The notes under the pieces are model-generated. The model saw only the letters and a program-made list of their open reading frames with translations, did not search any database and had not been told where the DNA came from. This document shows positions 43,509-52,019 of a stretch of DNA of 64,000 nucleotides, piece by piece (position 1 is the stretch's first letter; every line of letters begins with the position of its first letter). This stretch comes from Eilatimonas milleporae (GTDB lineage Bacteria > Pseudomonadota > Alphaproteobacteria > Sphingomonadales > Kordiimonadaceae). The translations under genes and the position numbers were made by a program. Location: NCBI RefSeq assembly GCF_003688555.1, contig NZ_REFR01000011.1, forward strand, positions 434,001-498,000, read 5' to 3'.

Positions 43509-44079
43509 TTTTCAGTCCTTTTTTGACGTGAGGGGAGGGGGGAATCTCTGCGGTACCCAGGGCGGCATCGAGGGCGCGGCGCAGTGCATCGTCCGCACCC
43601 GGACCCGGCCGGGACAGTATCTGTGACGGCGGCGTGTCTTCGCCGGTGACGCTGTCCACCATGCGCAGGGCCACGGGATGACCGGTGGCGGCATTGTAGA
43701 TTTCAACGGGTGGGCCCGCGCGGTCCGTATTGATCCAGCGGTCGCCCCAATGCGCCAGTGCGATCATGACGGTGCGCAATGAAGTGCCCTTTTTGGTGAT
43801 GAGATATTCAAAACGGCGGGCATGGTTGCCATAAGGGCGCCGTTCGATCAGGCCGCCCTGTTCCAGTTTTTTCAGCCGTGCCGTCAGCGTGTCCGTTGGA
43901 ATATCCAGCGATTGCCGCAGGTCTTCAAAACGGCACGGGCCTCGCATCAGGTCCCGCAGGATCAGAAAAGCCCAGGCGTCGCCAATGGCATCCACCGCAC
44001 GGGCGATGGAACAGGTCATGCTGGTGAAGCTTTTTCGGCGCATGCGGATACCCCGTGGGATGGAATGCGGATGCATCAT
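43501..44079 (-). CDS. HxlR family transcriptional regulator
   Basis: A 192-aa winged helix-turn-helix protein. The HxlR core is SFTSMTCSIARAVDAIGDAWAFLILRDLMRGPCRFEDLRQSLDIPTDTLTARLKKLEQGGLIERRPY, including the Cys before the first helix that is redox- or electrophile-sensitive in some relatives. The C-terminal about 75 residues (from PVEIYNAATGHPVAL) form a small beta domain seen in longer HxlR proteins. Start uncertain: ATG at 44079 or the one at 44043. It is coupled to the thioesterase gene downstream and probably controls it. Confidence 0.88.
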   Translation of the reverse strand: MMHPHSIPRGIRMRRKSFTSMTCSIARAVDAIGDAWAFLILRDLMRGPCRFEDLRQSLDIPTDTLTARLKKLEQGGLIERRPYGNHARRFEYLITKKGTSLRTVMIALAHWGDRWINTDRAGPPVEIYNAATGHPVALRMVDSVTGEDTPPSQILSRPGPGADDALRRALDAALGTAEIPPSPHVKKGLKNG

Positions 44080-44293
44080 AACATTTTACTTTGATTATCC
44101 AAGTTAAATGCGCAAATATAATCAGGTGACGTATGCAAGCATACTCACGCGGCAGGGGGTCATGATTGTGCCCCCTGTGCAGGTATCCGGTTTTCATGGC
44201 CGGTATCCCGGGCGGCGCGCCGGGCTGCTCTCCCAAGCTTCCGAAATCCCGGCGCGCCGTATCCCCGAGGGCAGTCTGCCTGCGGGGCCCGAT

Positions 44294-45910
44294 TTACCCT
44301 TCGGGAATTTGCAGGGCGGCCATATCCACCGTTGCGGCGTAAAAGGCGGCCAGCGCGCCGAAATAATTCAGTTCGGCATCCACCAGGCGGACCTTGGCGT
44401 CGGCGGAGTTGCGTTCCCGCAGGTTGATCAGGAAAAAGTCGCTGTCGCCTTGTTCAAAACGGCGTTTTTCCGCCTTTTCAAGGGCATCTGCCAGATCCAC
44501 CTCCTGAAAGGCAAGGGTCACGGCGCGCCGCGCGGCTTCCAGCGTGGTGGCCAGATTGCGGACCTCGATATCGATTCCATCGGCAATCAGCCGGCGCTGA
44601 TGGCTGAGAGAGGTCAGCCGCGCTTCCGCCGCCGTCACCCGTCCACGGGCGTCACGCCGTTGCAACGGTACCGACAGATTGACGGTGACCACATTGTCGG
44701 TGCTGTCGCGGCTTTCCCCGCCGGTGCCTGTGCCGCCGAAATCATGCGAGGATTCAAGTTTCACATCCAGACGGGGCAGAATCTTGTTTTCGCTGAGTTG
44801 CAGGTTTGCCCGTGTCTCCCGGACATCGACGTCGAGGATTTTCAGTTCGGGCCGGCGTTGCAGGGCCCGGTCCAGGGCGACCGCCATCTGCGCATCGGCG
44901 ATCGGCGGCAGGGCGGGAAAATCCGTTTGCAAATGAATATCGCTCGGGATCAGGGGTTGGCCGTCCCGGTCCCGCAGAAAGAAAGACAACCCCTGGGCGG
45001 CCACCTCATAGGCGCGCCGGGCATTCACGACGAAATTCTGCCGTTGCAGGATCAACTGATTGTTTTCCGTCACCGTGATCTCGGCGACATCGCCGCTCGC
45101 CGCCCGTGTCTCCAATGCTTTCTGCCGTATTTCCGCAAGTGACAGCAGGTCTTCGAAAATGGTCAGCTTTTCCCCTTCGGCCAGCCAGCGCATATAGGCG
45201 ATCATCGCATCCCGGTGGACGCCCAGTTGCGTTTGCAGCACCAGTCCGCGCGACCGTTCAATGCCAAGACGGCCTCCCAGAAGGGCGAACCGCCGTTCGT
45301 CGATATCTCGGTCCTGCAGCAATGACAGGATAACGCCGATCTTGGCCTCGCCACCCTGGTTGGTGAAACGGATATCCTCATAAACGGGGAAATCTCCGCG
45401 CGACATCCGGTAACTGCCGAAGACCCGAGCATTGTAATCGCCCAGGAACTGGCTGAACTCGCTGCCGAAACTGGTGCCGCCGTAAAATCCCGTCAGGTTG
45501 GAGTGGAATTCCCCCCCCACATTCAGGTCAAACGCACCGAGGGCCGACAGGGCCTCACCCTCGCTTTCACGGACATTGGCGCGGGCGGCAAGCAGTTGCG
45601 GAAAATGTTCGGCGGTGGATTCCAGTACGTCTTCAAGATCCAGTTTTTCCGTATCGAGAACGCGCGGCGCCGCAAAACCGGTGGCCAGGTTTTCCGTTTC
45701 CTGCCCGGCCCCCATCCGGCTTTGCGCGCGCTCGGTCACGGAGACGGGAACAAGGTCGTCGGTCGCGTCAGTGTCACCGGCGGACGTTGCCGCGAAAGCC
45801 GTCTGTCCGAAAAACAGACCAAAATAAAGGGTGCTCGACAATACCGCCAACCTGTACGGCCGGTCTGCACGCTGTTGCGGATGGTCGCCGGGCTTTGCTG
45901 TGTCAGCCAT
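44294..45910 (-). CDS. TolC-like outer-membrane efflux protein
   Basis: A 538-aa outer-membrane channel of the TolC family, last gene of an exporter operon. A signal-like segment (LAVLSSTLYFGLFFGQTAFA) is followed by two repeats of long coiled-coil helices. The first has SEGEALSALGAFDLNVGGEF and the second ETRANLQLSENKILPRLDVKLESSHD, a usual TolC second-half pattern. The ATG at 45910 overlaps the adaptor stop by 8 bases and has GGAG upstream; a longer frame to 45964 would overlap the adaptor further. It forms the exit duct for whatever the HlyD/ABC pair handles. Confidence 0.87.
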   Translation of the reverse strand: MADTAKPGDHPQQRADRPYRLAVLSSTLYFGLFFGQTAFAATSAGDTDATDDLVPVSVTERAQSRMGAGQETENLATGFAAPRVLDTEKLDLEDVLESTAEHFPQLLAARANVRESEGEALSALGAFDLNVGGEFHSNLTGFYGGTSFGSEFSQFLGDYNARVFGSYRMSRGDFPVYEDIRFTNQGGEAKIGVILSLLQDRDIDERRFALLGGRLGIERSRGLVLQTQLGVHRDAMIAYMRWLAEGEKLTIFEDLLSLAEIRQKALETRAASGDVAEITVTENNQLILQRQNFVVNARRAYEVAAQGLSFFLRDRDGQPLIPSDIHLQTDFPALPPIADAQMAVALDRALQRRPELKILDVDVRETRANLQLSENKILPRLDVKLESSHDFGGTGTGGESRDSTDNVVTVNLSVPLQRRDARGRVTAAEARLTSLSHQRRLIADGIDIEVRNLATTLEAARRAVTLAFQEVDLADALEKAEKRRFEQGDSDFFLINLRERNSADAKVRLVDAELNYFGALAAFYAATVDMAALQIPEG

Positions 45911-46988
45911 GGCGTCCGGCTCCGGGGGCTGCCGCGTCCGCGCTGCCCATAGACTGTTGGGCATCCGGGTTGAAGTTGGGCGGGAAATTGTTCAACTGAC
46001 GCCACAATTCATAGCCGAGACGAACCGTGTCCAATAGAACCCAGCCGCGCGCCTGTGCGCCGAATCGGATGAAGGCTTCGTCCGGCCAGGGCGAATCGTT
46101 AGGGTCTTCAATGATCATGACACGGAAGCGGCCGCTCACCTGCGCACTCGGGTCGACAAAGACCACCTCGCCGCCAAAGGTCCCGATGGCCACCGACGGC
46201 CAGCCGCTGAACTGGACAACGGGCCAGCCTTCAAATTGCAGCCGGACCTTGCGCCCGGGGTACACCAGGCCGATGTCCCGGCCATCCACATAGATTTCCA
46301 CTGCCCGCGTCACTTCGTCGGGCAGGAAGGTGGCGATGGATTGCCCTTCGCGGACAAAGGTCGCGGTATCGCCCGCGTTCAAGCGGATGATGGTGCCGTC
46401 GCGCGGGGCCACCACCGTCTGTATGGACAGTCGGCTCAGATTGACCTTGGCGGCATTCAGGCCGGCCAGGGCCTCCTCTTCCGATACGCGCAGCTGTTGC
46501 ACGCGGATACGGGCCTGTTCCAGGTCGCGTTCCGCGGACAGCCCTTCATTGAACAGGGTCTCTTGACGATCATAATTGAGGACCGCGGTATCCGCGGCGG
46601 ATTTGGCGGCTTCATATTTGCGTTCCGCCGCGCTCATCTGTGCCTGTAGACGCTGAACCAGGTCCGGGTCGTTGTCGACCAGCCGCAGAATGGGATCACC
46701 CTCCTTCACACGGCTGCCGTCGCGCACATACCATTCCTGAATCCGGCCCGAGACCAGCGCGTTGATGCTTTGCTCCCGGTCACGCGGGTCCAGCGCGGTG
46801 ACGACACCCGGACCGGACGTTGTCTGAACCCACGGTGTGAAACCGAGAAAGGCGGCGATCATGAACGTGCCCAGTATCAGCATAACGGCGATAGACAGCG
46901 TCACGCGCGGTATGCGAACGCTTGCAAGGGTTTTCAACTGTGCCCGATGATGCTCGCGGAAAAGATGCTGTTCAGGAATCGGCGGCAT
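45903..46988 (-). CDS. HlyD-type periplasmic adaptor
   Basis: A 361-aa membrane-fusion protein linking inner-membrane transporter and TolC. One N-terminal transmembrane helix (VTLSIAVMLILGTFMIAAFLGF) follows a short cytoplasmic start. A lipoyl half (SGRIQEWYVRDGSRVKEGDPILRLVDNDP) precedes a coiled-coil hairpin with AERKYEAAKSAADTAVLNYDRQ and ERDLEQARIRVQQLRVSEEEAL. The second lipoyl half (VVAPRDGTIIRLNAGDTATFVREGQ) and beta-barrel follow. The start at 46988 overlaps the ABC gene by 17 bases and has GGGAGAG upstream; the longer frame to 47135 would lie wholly inside the ABC gene. Confidence 0.9.
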   Translation of the reverse strand: MPPIPEQHLFREHHRAQLKTLASVRIPRVTLSIAVMLILGTFMIAAFLGFTPWVQTTSGPGVVTALDPRDREQSINALVSGRIQEWYVRDGSRVKEGDPILRLVDNDPDLVQRLQAQMSAAERKYEAAKSAADTAVLNYDRQETLFNEGLSAERDLEQARIRVQQLRVSEEEALAGLNAAKVNLSRLSIQTVVAPRDGTIIRLNAGDTATFVREGQSIATFLPDEVTRAVEIYVDGRDIGLVYPGRKVRLQFEGWPVVQFSGWPSVAIGTFGGEVVFVDPSAQVSGRFRVMIIEDPNDSPWPDEAFIRFGAQARGWVLLDTVRLGYELWRQLNNFPPNFNPDAQQSMGSADAAAPGAGRHG

Positions 46989-48687
46989 TGTTCTCTCCCT
47001 GATCACCGGCAGGGGCGTCCGCTGCGTCAAGACGCGTGATCCGCTGCTCATCATTGCTAAGGAACAGATTGTGGGTAAAGGCGGCGATATCGCGGCGCTG
47101 GGTGAAATAGACCACCGTGGTACATGCCTTTTCATCCAGATAGGCGATGACGCGGTTCATGTGATCGCCGTCCACGAGGTCGAACTGCTGGGTCAGAACC
47201 AGGACATGCGGACGGGACAGAATGGCGGCGGCCAGTTTCAGCCGCATGGCCTCATCGTCGGACAGGGGCAGCCCTGACGGACCGACAATGGTATTCAGGC
47301 CGTCTTCCAGGGCGCTGATCACTTCGTCCAGCCCCACCATGTCCAGGGCCTCGACCATATCGGCGCGGGTCACGCCCTCATGGCTCAGACGCAGGTAATC
47401 GACGATACGGCTTTCCATCATGTTCGACCGGTGCAGGACCACGACATCCTGGCGCAGGCGGTGGACGTCGCAGTCCATAAGGTCCTGTCCGCCCAGTGTG
47501 ATGCTGCCGCCGTTCGGGACGATATGGCGTTTCATCAGATAGGTGAAAATCCGTTGCAGTCCGAAATCCTCGGCCTCCGCCCGCAGATTGGCGCCGCCGG
47601 GGATGACCATGTCCAGCATGACGGGCTTGTCATGCAGATGCAGCCGCACCTTGTTGAAGGTCAGGTCCGTCGCGCCGTCGGGCAGCACCAGCGAGCCCTC
47701 GGCCTGTTCCAGCGGCATGTCGAAAAAGCGCGACAATTCCTCGACCGCCGCACAGACATCGTAAAACTGCCTCAGATAGCTGCTGAACTGGGACACGCCG
47801 ACGAAAATTGCCGACATGATCAGCTCCGCCGCCACCAGCTGTCCCAGCGTCAGCTCGCCGATAATGACCAGCCAGCCGCCGATCCCGAGCAGGCCGGCAC
47901 TGGCAATGGCATACAGCAGCAGCAGTGCGACCGTTTGTGCGAAGGTAAAGCGGAAGTGCCGCTTTTTTTCCGTCATGTAACGGTTGGTGAAATCATCGGC
48001 CTGTGACAGCGCGAAGGAAATATGCTGATCGGACTTGAAGAAACTGTTGTTGCTGGCCAGACCTTCCAGCCAGCGGGCGGTGTTGTATTTCGACTCCGAC
48101 AGATACAGACCCGTGCGGATGGCCCCCCGGCCCCATACCGCCCAGACCAGCCAGATCAGCAGCACGAAGGCAACATTGAAGATCAGCAGCGCCGGGTGAT
48201 ACAGCGATACCACCGCGATACCGAAAACCGCCTGAAATATAAGTGACACGGCACCGATCAGAATCGACGGAACATACCGTTGCAGGGTCATGATATCGAA
48301 ATAGCGGTTGAACAGGTCGGTCCGCTGGGTTTCGTCGAAGAAGGTCGCCCTGGCATACATGGCTCTCAGGGCGACCTCGGATGTCAGCCGGGCGTAGATA
48401 CGTCGTTCGAACAGCTCCATCAGATGGGTTCGGAAGGCATACAGAAGGCCGGAAACCAGCAGCAGCACCAGCAGAACCGCCGACAGCACGACCAGTGGCT
48501 GGACCAGGGCGGTGTTGGCAACCGTATCAATCAGCATCTGCACGGAGATCGGCACCGCCAGCGTCAGCACACTGAACGCGATACCATAAATTACAGCCAG
48601 ATTGTAATAGGATCCCTCCGGTCCGAGAACACGCTGGAATAAATTCCTCAGAACACCCGGTTTCAGGGCATGTTCGACACTTGCCAT
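46972..48687 (-). CDS. ABC exporter-like protein with degenerate ATPase domain
   Basis: A 571-aa fusion of six transmembrane helices and a nucleotide-binding-domain-shaped C-terminus, first gene of a TolC/HlyD exporter operon. The membrane half is typical of type I exporters (YGIAFSVLTLAVPISVQMLIDTVANTAL at the start). From residue 364 every ATPase motif is replaced. The Walker A site reads GGANLRAEAEDFG in place of GxxGxGKS. The Q-loop region is VVVLHRSNMM. The signature is LSDDE (residue 475) instead of LSGGQ. Walker B is LVLTQQFDLVD instead of LLLDEP, and the H-loop is YFTQRR with no His. The frame is intact and uniformly GC-rich, which argues for selection rather than decay. ATP hydrolysis is very unlikely. 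Confidence 0.88.
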   Translation of the reverse strand: MASVEHALKPGVLRNLFQRVLGPEGSYYNLAVIYGIAFSVLTLAVPISVQMLIDTVANTALVQPLVVLSAVLLVLLLVSGLLYAFRTHLMELFERRIYARLTSEVALRAMYARATFFDETQRTDLFNRYFDIMTLQRYVPSILIGAVSLIFQAVFGIAVVSLYHPALLIFNVAFVLLIWLVWAVWGRGAIRTGLYLSESKYNTARWLEGLASNNSFFKSDQHISFALSQADDFTNRYMTEKKRHFRFTFAQTVALLLLYAIASAGLLGIGGWLVIIGELTLGQLVAAELIMSAIFVGVSQFSSYLRQFYDVCAAVEELSRFFDMPLEQAEGSLVLPDGATDLTFNKVRLHLHDKPVMLDMVIPGGANLRAEAEDFGLQRIFTYLMKRHIVPNGGSITLGGQDLMDCDVHRLRQDVVVLHRSNMMESRIVDYLRLSHEGVTRADMVEALDMVGLDEVISALEDGLNTIVGPSGLPLSDDEAMRLKLAAAILSRPHVLVLTQQFDLVDGDHMNRVIAYLDEKACTTVVYFTQRRDIAAFTHNLFLSNDEQRITRLDAADAPAGDQGENNAADS

Positions 48688-49021
48688 CCTCGCCTCTGTC
48701 TTTGTTTGCTGCTTTTCTTCTACTCGATCTCTTGGCCGCCGCCAATTTATCGATGACGGATATTTCAGGGCCGCGGCTGTATTTGGCTAAATTTATAGAT
48801 AGGTCAATCTGTCAAAAAACAAATTCTATGATAGAAAAAAGCAATCATATTTTCATCCCATATCATCATACCGTTTTTGTCCATTGGCAGGATGGCCTTC
48901 TATGACCCTGGGATAGGCCATGCGCGGCCATATTTCGCTGCTGAAATGTCGGGAGACAGGTGTATGGGTTATAGAGTTGACCGATTGATCAGGTTTGTAA
49001 CGCAAAGCGGAGGCGCGGGCA
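48688..49021. other. Divergent AT-rich intergenic region
   Basis: About 330 bases between the exporter operon and guaD; 48740-48880 is AT-rich and should hold both promoters. No defined boxes. GGAGG at about 49010 is the guaD ribosome site. Confidence 0.5.
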
Positions 49022-50332
49022 GTGGGCGGTGACAGCGGTATCAGGGCCTTTCAGGGGCGTTTCCTCACTCTGACCGATGACCCGGCGTATGGCAATAGCG
49101 CGCTTCGTTATATCGAAGACGGCCTGATGATCGTTGAAAATGGCCTGATCACGGCCATTGGCGATCGGCCCGCCCTGCGGCATCGGCTGGCGCGTGGTAC
49201 GATTGTTCACAATTTGGGCCGGCGGCTGGTCCTGCCGGGGTTTGTCGATACCCATGTCCATATGCCGCAACTGGATGTGATCGCCCGTCACGGCGCGCAA
49301 CTGCTCGACTGGCTGGAACGCTACACATTCCCGGAAGAAAGCCGGTTCGCCGATCCGGACCATGCCGCCGAGGTCTCCGCCCTGTTCTGCGGGGAACTGC
49401 TGCGCAACGGCACCACGTCGGCCATGGCGTTCTGCACCGTGCATCCCGGGTCCGTGGACGCGGTTTTTCAGGCCGCCGAGACGTTGGGTATGCGCATGAC
49501 CGCCGGCAAGTCGGCCATGGACCGCAATGCGCCGGACACTCTGATGGACACGGCACAGACAAGTTATGACGACAACAAGGCACTGATCGCCCGCTGGCAC
49601 GGGCGTGGCCGCCTGACCTATGCGGTGACGCCGCGCTTCGCGGCCACATCAAGCACGGCGCAGCTGCGTCTTGCCGGGGCCCTGCTTGGCGAGCATGACG
49701 GCCTTTTGATGCAGACGCATCTCAGCGAAAACAGGGCGGAAGTGGACTGGGTCCTCTCCCTTTTCCCCGAATGCGACCATTATCTCGATGTATACCGGCA
49801 CTTCGGCCTGTTGACGGACCGGTCGCTGTTTGCCCACGCCATTCATCTCAGCGACGGTGAATTTGCCATGCTGGCCGATCATGGCGGTACCATCGCCCAT
49901 TGCCCCACATCCAATTTTTTCCTTGGCAGCGGTCTTTTTGACAGCGCCCGTGCCGCTGCCGCCGGCGTATGCTTCGGACTGGGCAGCGACGTGGGGGCGG
50001 GGACCGGCTTTTCCATGTTCCAGACCATGGCCGGCGCCTACAAGGTCAGCCAGATGTGCGGTACGCCCCTCGATGCACCGAGACTGTTTTACCTGGCCAC
50101 GCTGGGCGGCGCCCGTGCCATCCGGCAGGATGCCCATATCGGCAGTCTGGAGCCGGGCAAGGAAGCCGACTTCATCGTTCTGGACCCGGAGGCCACGCCG
50201 CTTCTCGCGCGGCGGACCGCTCGTTCGGACAGTATCGCCGACCTGCTGTTCGCGCTGGCCATGCTGGGGGATGACCGGCTGGTGTGCGAAACCTATGTCA
50301 TGGGACGGCGCGTGTATTCAAAGGCGCCCTGA
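49022..50332 (+). CDS. guaD: Guanine deaminase
   Basis: A 436-aa zinc amidohydrolase converting guanine to xanthine. The metal-binding opening is LPGFVDTHVHMPQLDVIARHG. RYTFPEESRFAD is the guanine-deaminase-specific segment. Metal ligands follow in LLMQTHLSEN and FAHAIHLSD, and the distal Asp is in GLGSDVGAGTGFSMFQTM. Start is GTG with GGAGG nine bases upstream. Monocistronic in appearance. XdhC, needed to mature xanthine dehydrogenase, is encoded 6 kb away, so purine degradation is represented, although the dehydrogenase genes are outside the window. Confidence 0.94.
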   Translation: MGGDSGIRAFQGRFLTLTDDPAYGNSALRYIEDGLMIVENGLITAIGDRPALRHRLARGTIVHNLGRRLVLPGFVDTHVHMPQLDVIARHGAQLLDWLERYTFPEESRFADPDHAAEVSALFCGELLRNGTTSAMAFCTVHPGSVDAVFQAAETLGMRMTAGKSAMDRNAPDTLMDTAQTSYDDNKALIARWHGRGRLTYAVTPRFAATSSTAQLRLAGALLGEHDGLLMQTHLSENRAEVDWVLSLFPECDHYLDVYRHFGLLTDRSLFAHAIHLSDGEFAMLADHGGTIAHCPTSNFFLGSGLFDSARAAAAGVCFGLGSDVGAGTGFSMFQTMAGAYKVSQMCGTPLDAPRLFYLATLGGARAIRQDAHIGSLEPGKEADFIVLDPEATPLLARRTARSDSIADLLFALAMLGDDRLVCETYVMGRRVYSKAP

Positions 50333-50471
50333 CACCGGACATGCTGGCGGCAGGGGCCGTGTCCGCCTCTGTCGGCCGGTGGCTGCCACGATACGGACAC
50401 GCTGTCCCACATTCCCGCCCCATTTATGCCAGACCGTCTCCCCATTCGTCGGCTCAAAAATAATCAGAAGC

Positions 50472-52019
50472 ATGACGAATATGGTGCAGCAGATGATGTA
50501 TCCGAACCGACGGTCTTTTCTGGGTGGGGTTGCCGCGATCGCGGGATTGGCCGCGACGGCCCATGGGTTTGCCCATGTGGAGCGGGGCGGGGGCCGGCCT
50601 TTCTCCCGGCAGACCGTTCTGGACGAGGCCCGCGGGCTTGCGGGCCGGCCCTATGAGCCGCCGGCCCCGGTGGACAGCAGGCTGACCGGGCTGGATTACG
50701 ATAGCTACCGGCAGATCCGCTACCGCAAGGACAAGGCCATATGGGGCGGGTCGCCGACCCGGTTTTCCGTGGAACTGTTCGCCCCCGGCTTTCTGTTCGA
50801 ATCCGGTGTCGATCTGTTCATCGTTGAAAATGGTCTGTCGCTTCCGGTCGATGTCGGCCCGGACAGTTTCGATGTGCCGGACCCGGCGCTGGGCGCGCTG
50901 CTGGCGGATGGCGGCAAGTTCGCCGGATTTCGCCTGCACTATCCGGTCAACCGGTCCGACTACAGTGATGAATTCGTCGTCTTCCAGGGGGCGAGTTATT
51001 TCCGGGCGGTTTCCGCCGGCCAGTCCTACGGCCTGTCGGCGCGCGGCCTCGCGGTCGATGTGGCCGAACCGACGGGCGAGGAATTTCCTGTTTTCCGCCG
51101 GTTCTGGATCGAACGGCCCTCGGCGCGGTCCGGCAATATCGTTGTCCATGCCCTTCTGGACAGCGAAGGCGTCACCGGCGCCTACCGGTTCGGCATATAT
51201 CCCGGCGCGCCCACCGTCATCGATGTCGAGGCCACCCTGTTTGCCCGCCGCGAGCTGACGCATATCGGGTTCGGCGGTTTGACCTCCATGTTCATGTTCG
51301 GCCCCGTGGACGGGCCGGACCAGCCCGATTACCGCCCCGCCGTCCATGATTCCCAGGGGTTGTGCATGCTGACCGGGCGCGGCGAATGGCTGTGGCGGCC
51401 GCTGGCCAATCCGGCCGCCCTTCAGGTCAGTGCCTTTGTCGACGAAAATCCGAAGGGGTTCGGCCTTGTCCAGCGTGCGCGCGGTTTCAACCGCTATCAG
51501 GATCTGGAAGCCTATTATCACAGGCGTCCGTCCTGCTGGATCGCCCCTGTGGGCGACTGGGGGCCGGGGCATGTGCAGCTTGTCGAAATTCCGTCCGCCT
51601 CCGAGATCAACGACAACATCGTCGCCTATTGGCGCCCCGCCGTTCCCCTCAAACCCGGACAGGAGACACGCTTTGCCTACCGGCAGACATGGCCGGACAG
51701 CATTGTCCCCGATAGCCCCCGCCTCGGCCATGTGATCCGCAGTGCCTACGGCCTGTCGCTTGAAGGCGGGTTTCCGCAGATGACCATCGATTATGATTTT
51801 CACGGCTGGCAGCCCAGCGACACGATGGATGCCGAGGTGTCCGTCAGCGCGGGACGGCTGGTGAACACCGTGCTCCAGCCCAATCCGGTGACGGGCGGTG
51901 TGCGGATGTTTCTGACCTTCGACCCGCAGGACGCGGATGTGGTCGAAATCCGTGCCCTGCCCATGCGTGGAGGCGCGCCTCTTGGTGAAACATGGCTTTA
52001 CAGGTGGCTGCGTGCCTGA
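50472..52019 (+). CDS. opgD: Periplasmic glucan biosynthesis protein OpgD/OpgG
   Basis: A 515-aa periplasmic protein needed for osmoregulated periplasmic glucan assembly. It starts with a Tat-type signal (NRRSFLGGVAAIAGLAATAHGF). The twin arginine favours OpgD over OpgG. Family blocks: GLDYDSYRQIRYRKDKAIW, RGFNRYQDLEAYYHRRPSCWI, and the glucan-cleft segment GDWGPGHVQLVEIPSASEINDNIVAYWRP. Several closely spaced ATG codons (50472, 50481, 50493, 50496) make the exact start uncertain; none has a strong ribosome site. The stop overlaps opgH by 8 bases. Confidence 0.92.
   Translation: MTNMVQQMMYPNRRSFLGGVAAIAGLAATAHGFAHVERGGGRPFSRQTVLDEARGLAGRPYEPPAPVDSRLTGLDYDSYRQIRYRKDKAIWGGSPTRFSVELFAPGFLFESGVDLFIVENGLSLPVDVGPDSFDVPDPALGALLADGGKFAGFRLHYPVNRSDYSDEFVVFQGASYFRAVSAGQSYGLSARGLAVDVAEPTGEEFPVFRRFWIERPSARSGNIVVHALLDSEGVTGAYRFGIYPGAPTVIDVEATLFARRELTHIGFGGLTSMFMFGPVDGPDQPDYRPAVHDSQGLCMLTGRGEWLWRPLANPAALQVSAFVDENPKGFGLVQRARGFNRYQDLEAYYHRRPSCWIAPVGDWGPGHVQLVEIPSASEINDNIVAYWRPAVPLKPGQETRFAYRQTWPDSIVPDSPRLGHVIRSAYGLSLEGGFPQMTIDYDFHGWQPSDTMDAEVSVSAGRLVNTVLQPNPVTGGVRMFLTFDPQDADVVEIRALPMRGGAPLGETWLYRWLRA

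Noticed and set aside
46972-47600. ABC subunit as a simple pseudogene
   Set aside because: The frame is intact through the whole domain, the next gene overlaps it by 17 bases, and base composition is normal, which argues against random decay.
49780-49800. Further GTATAC sites inside coding sequence (also near 24150, 26363, 34031 and 52408)
   Set aside because: They match only the six-base core, lie inside genes and lack the flanking T/A symmetry, so they are expected by chance.
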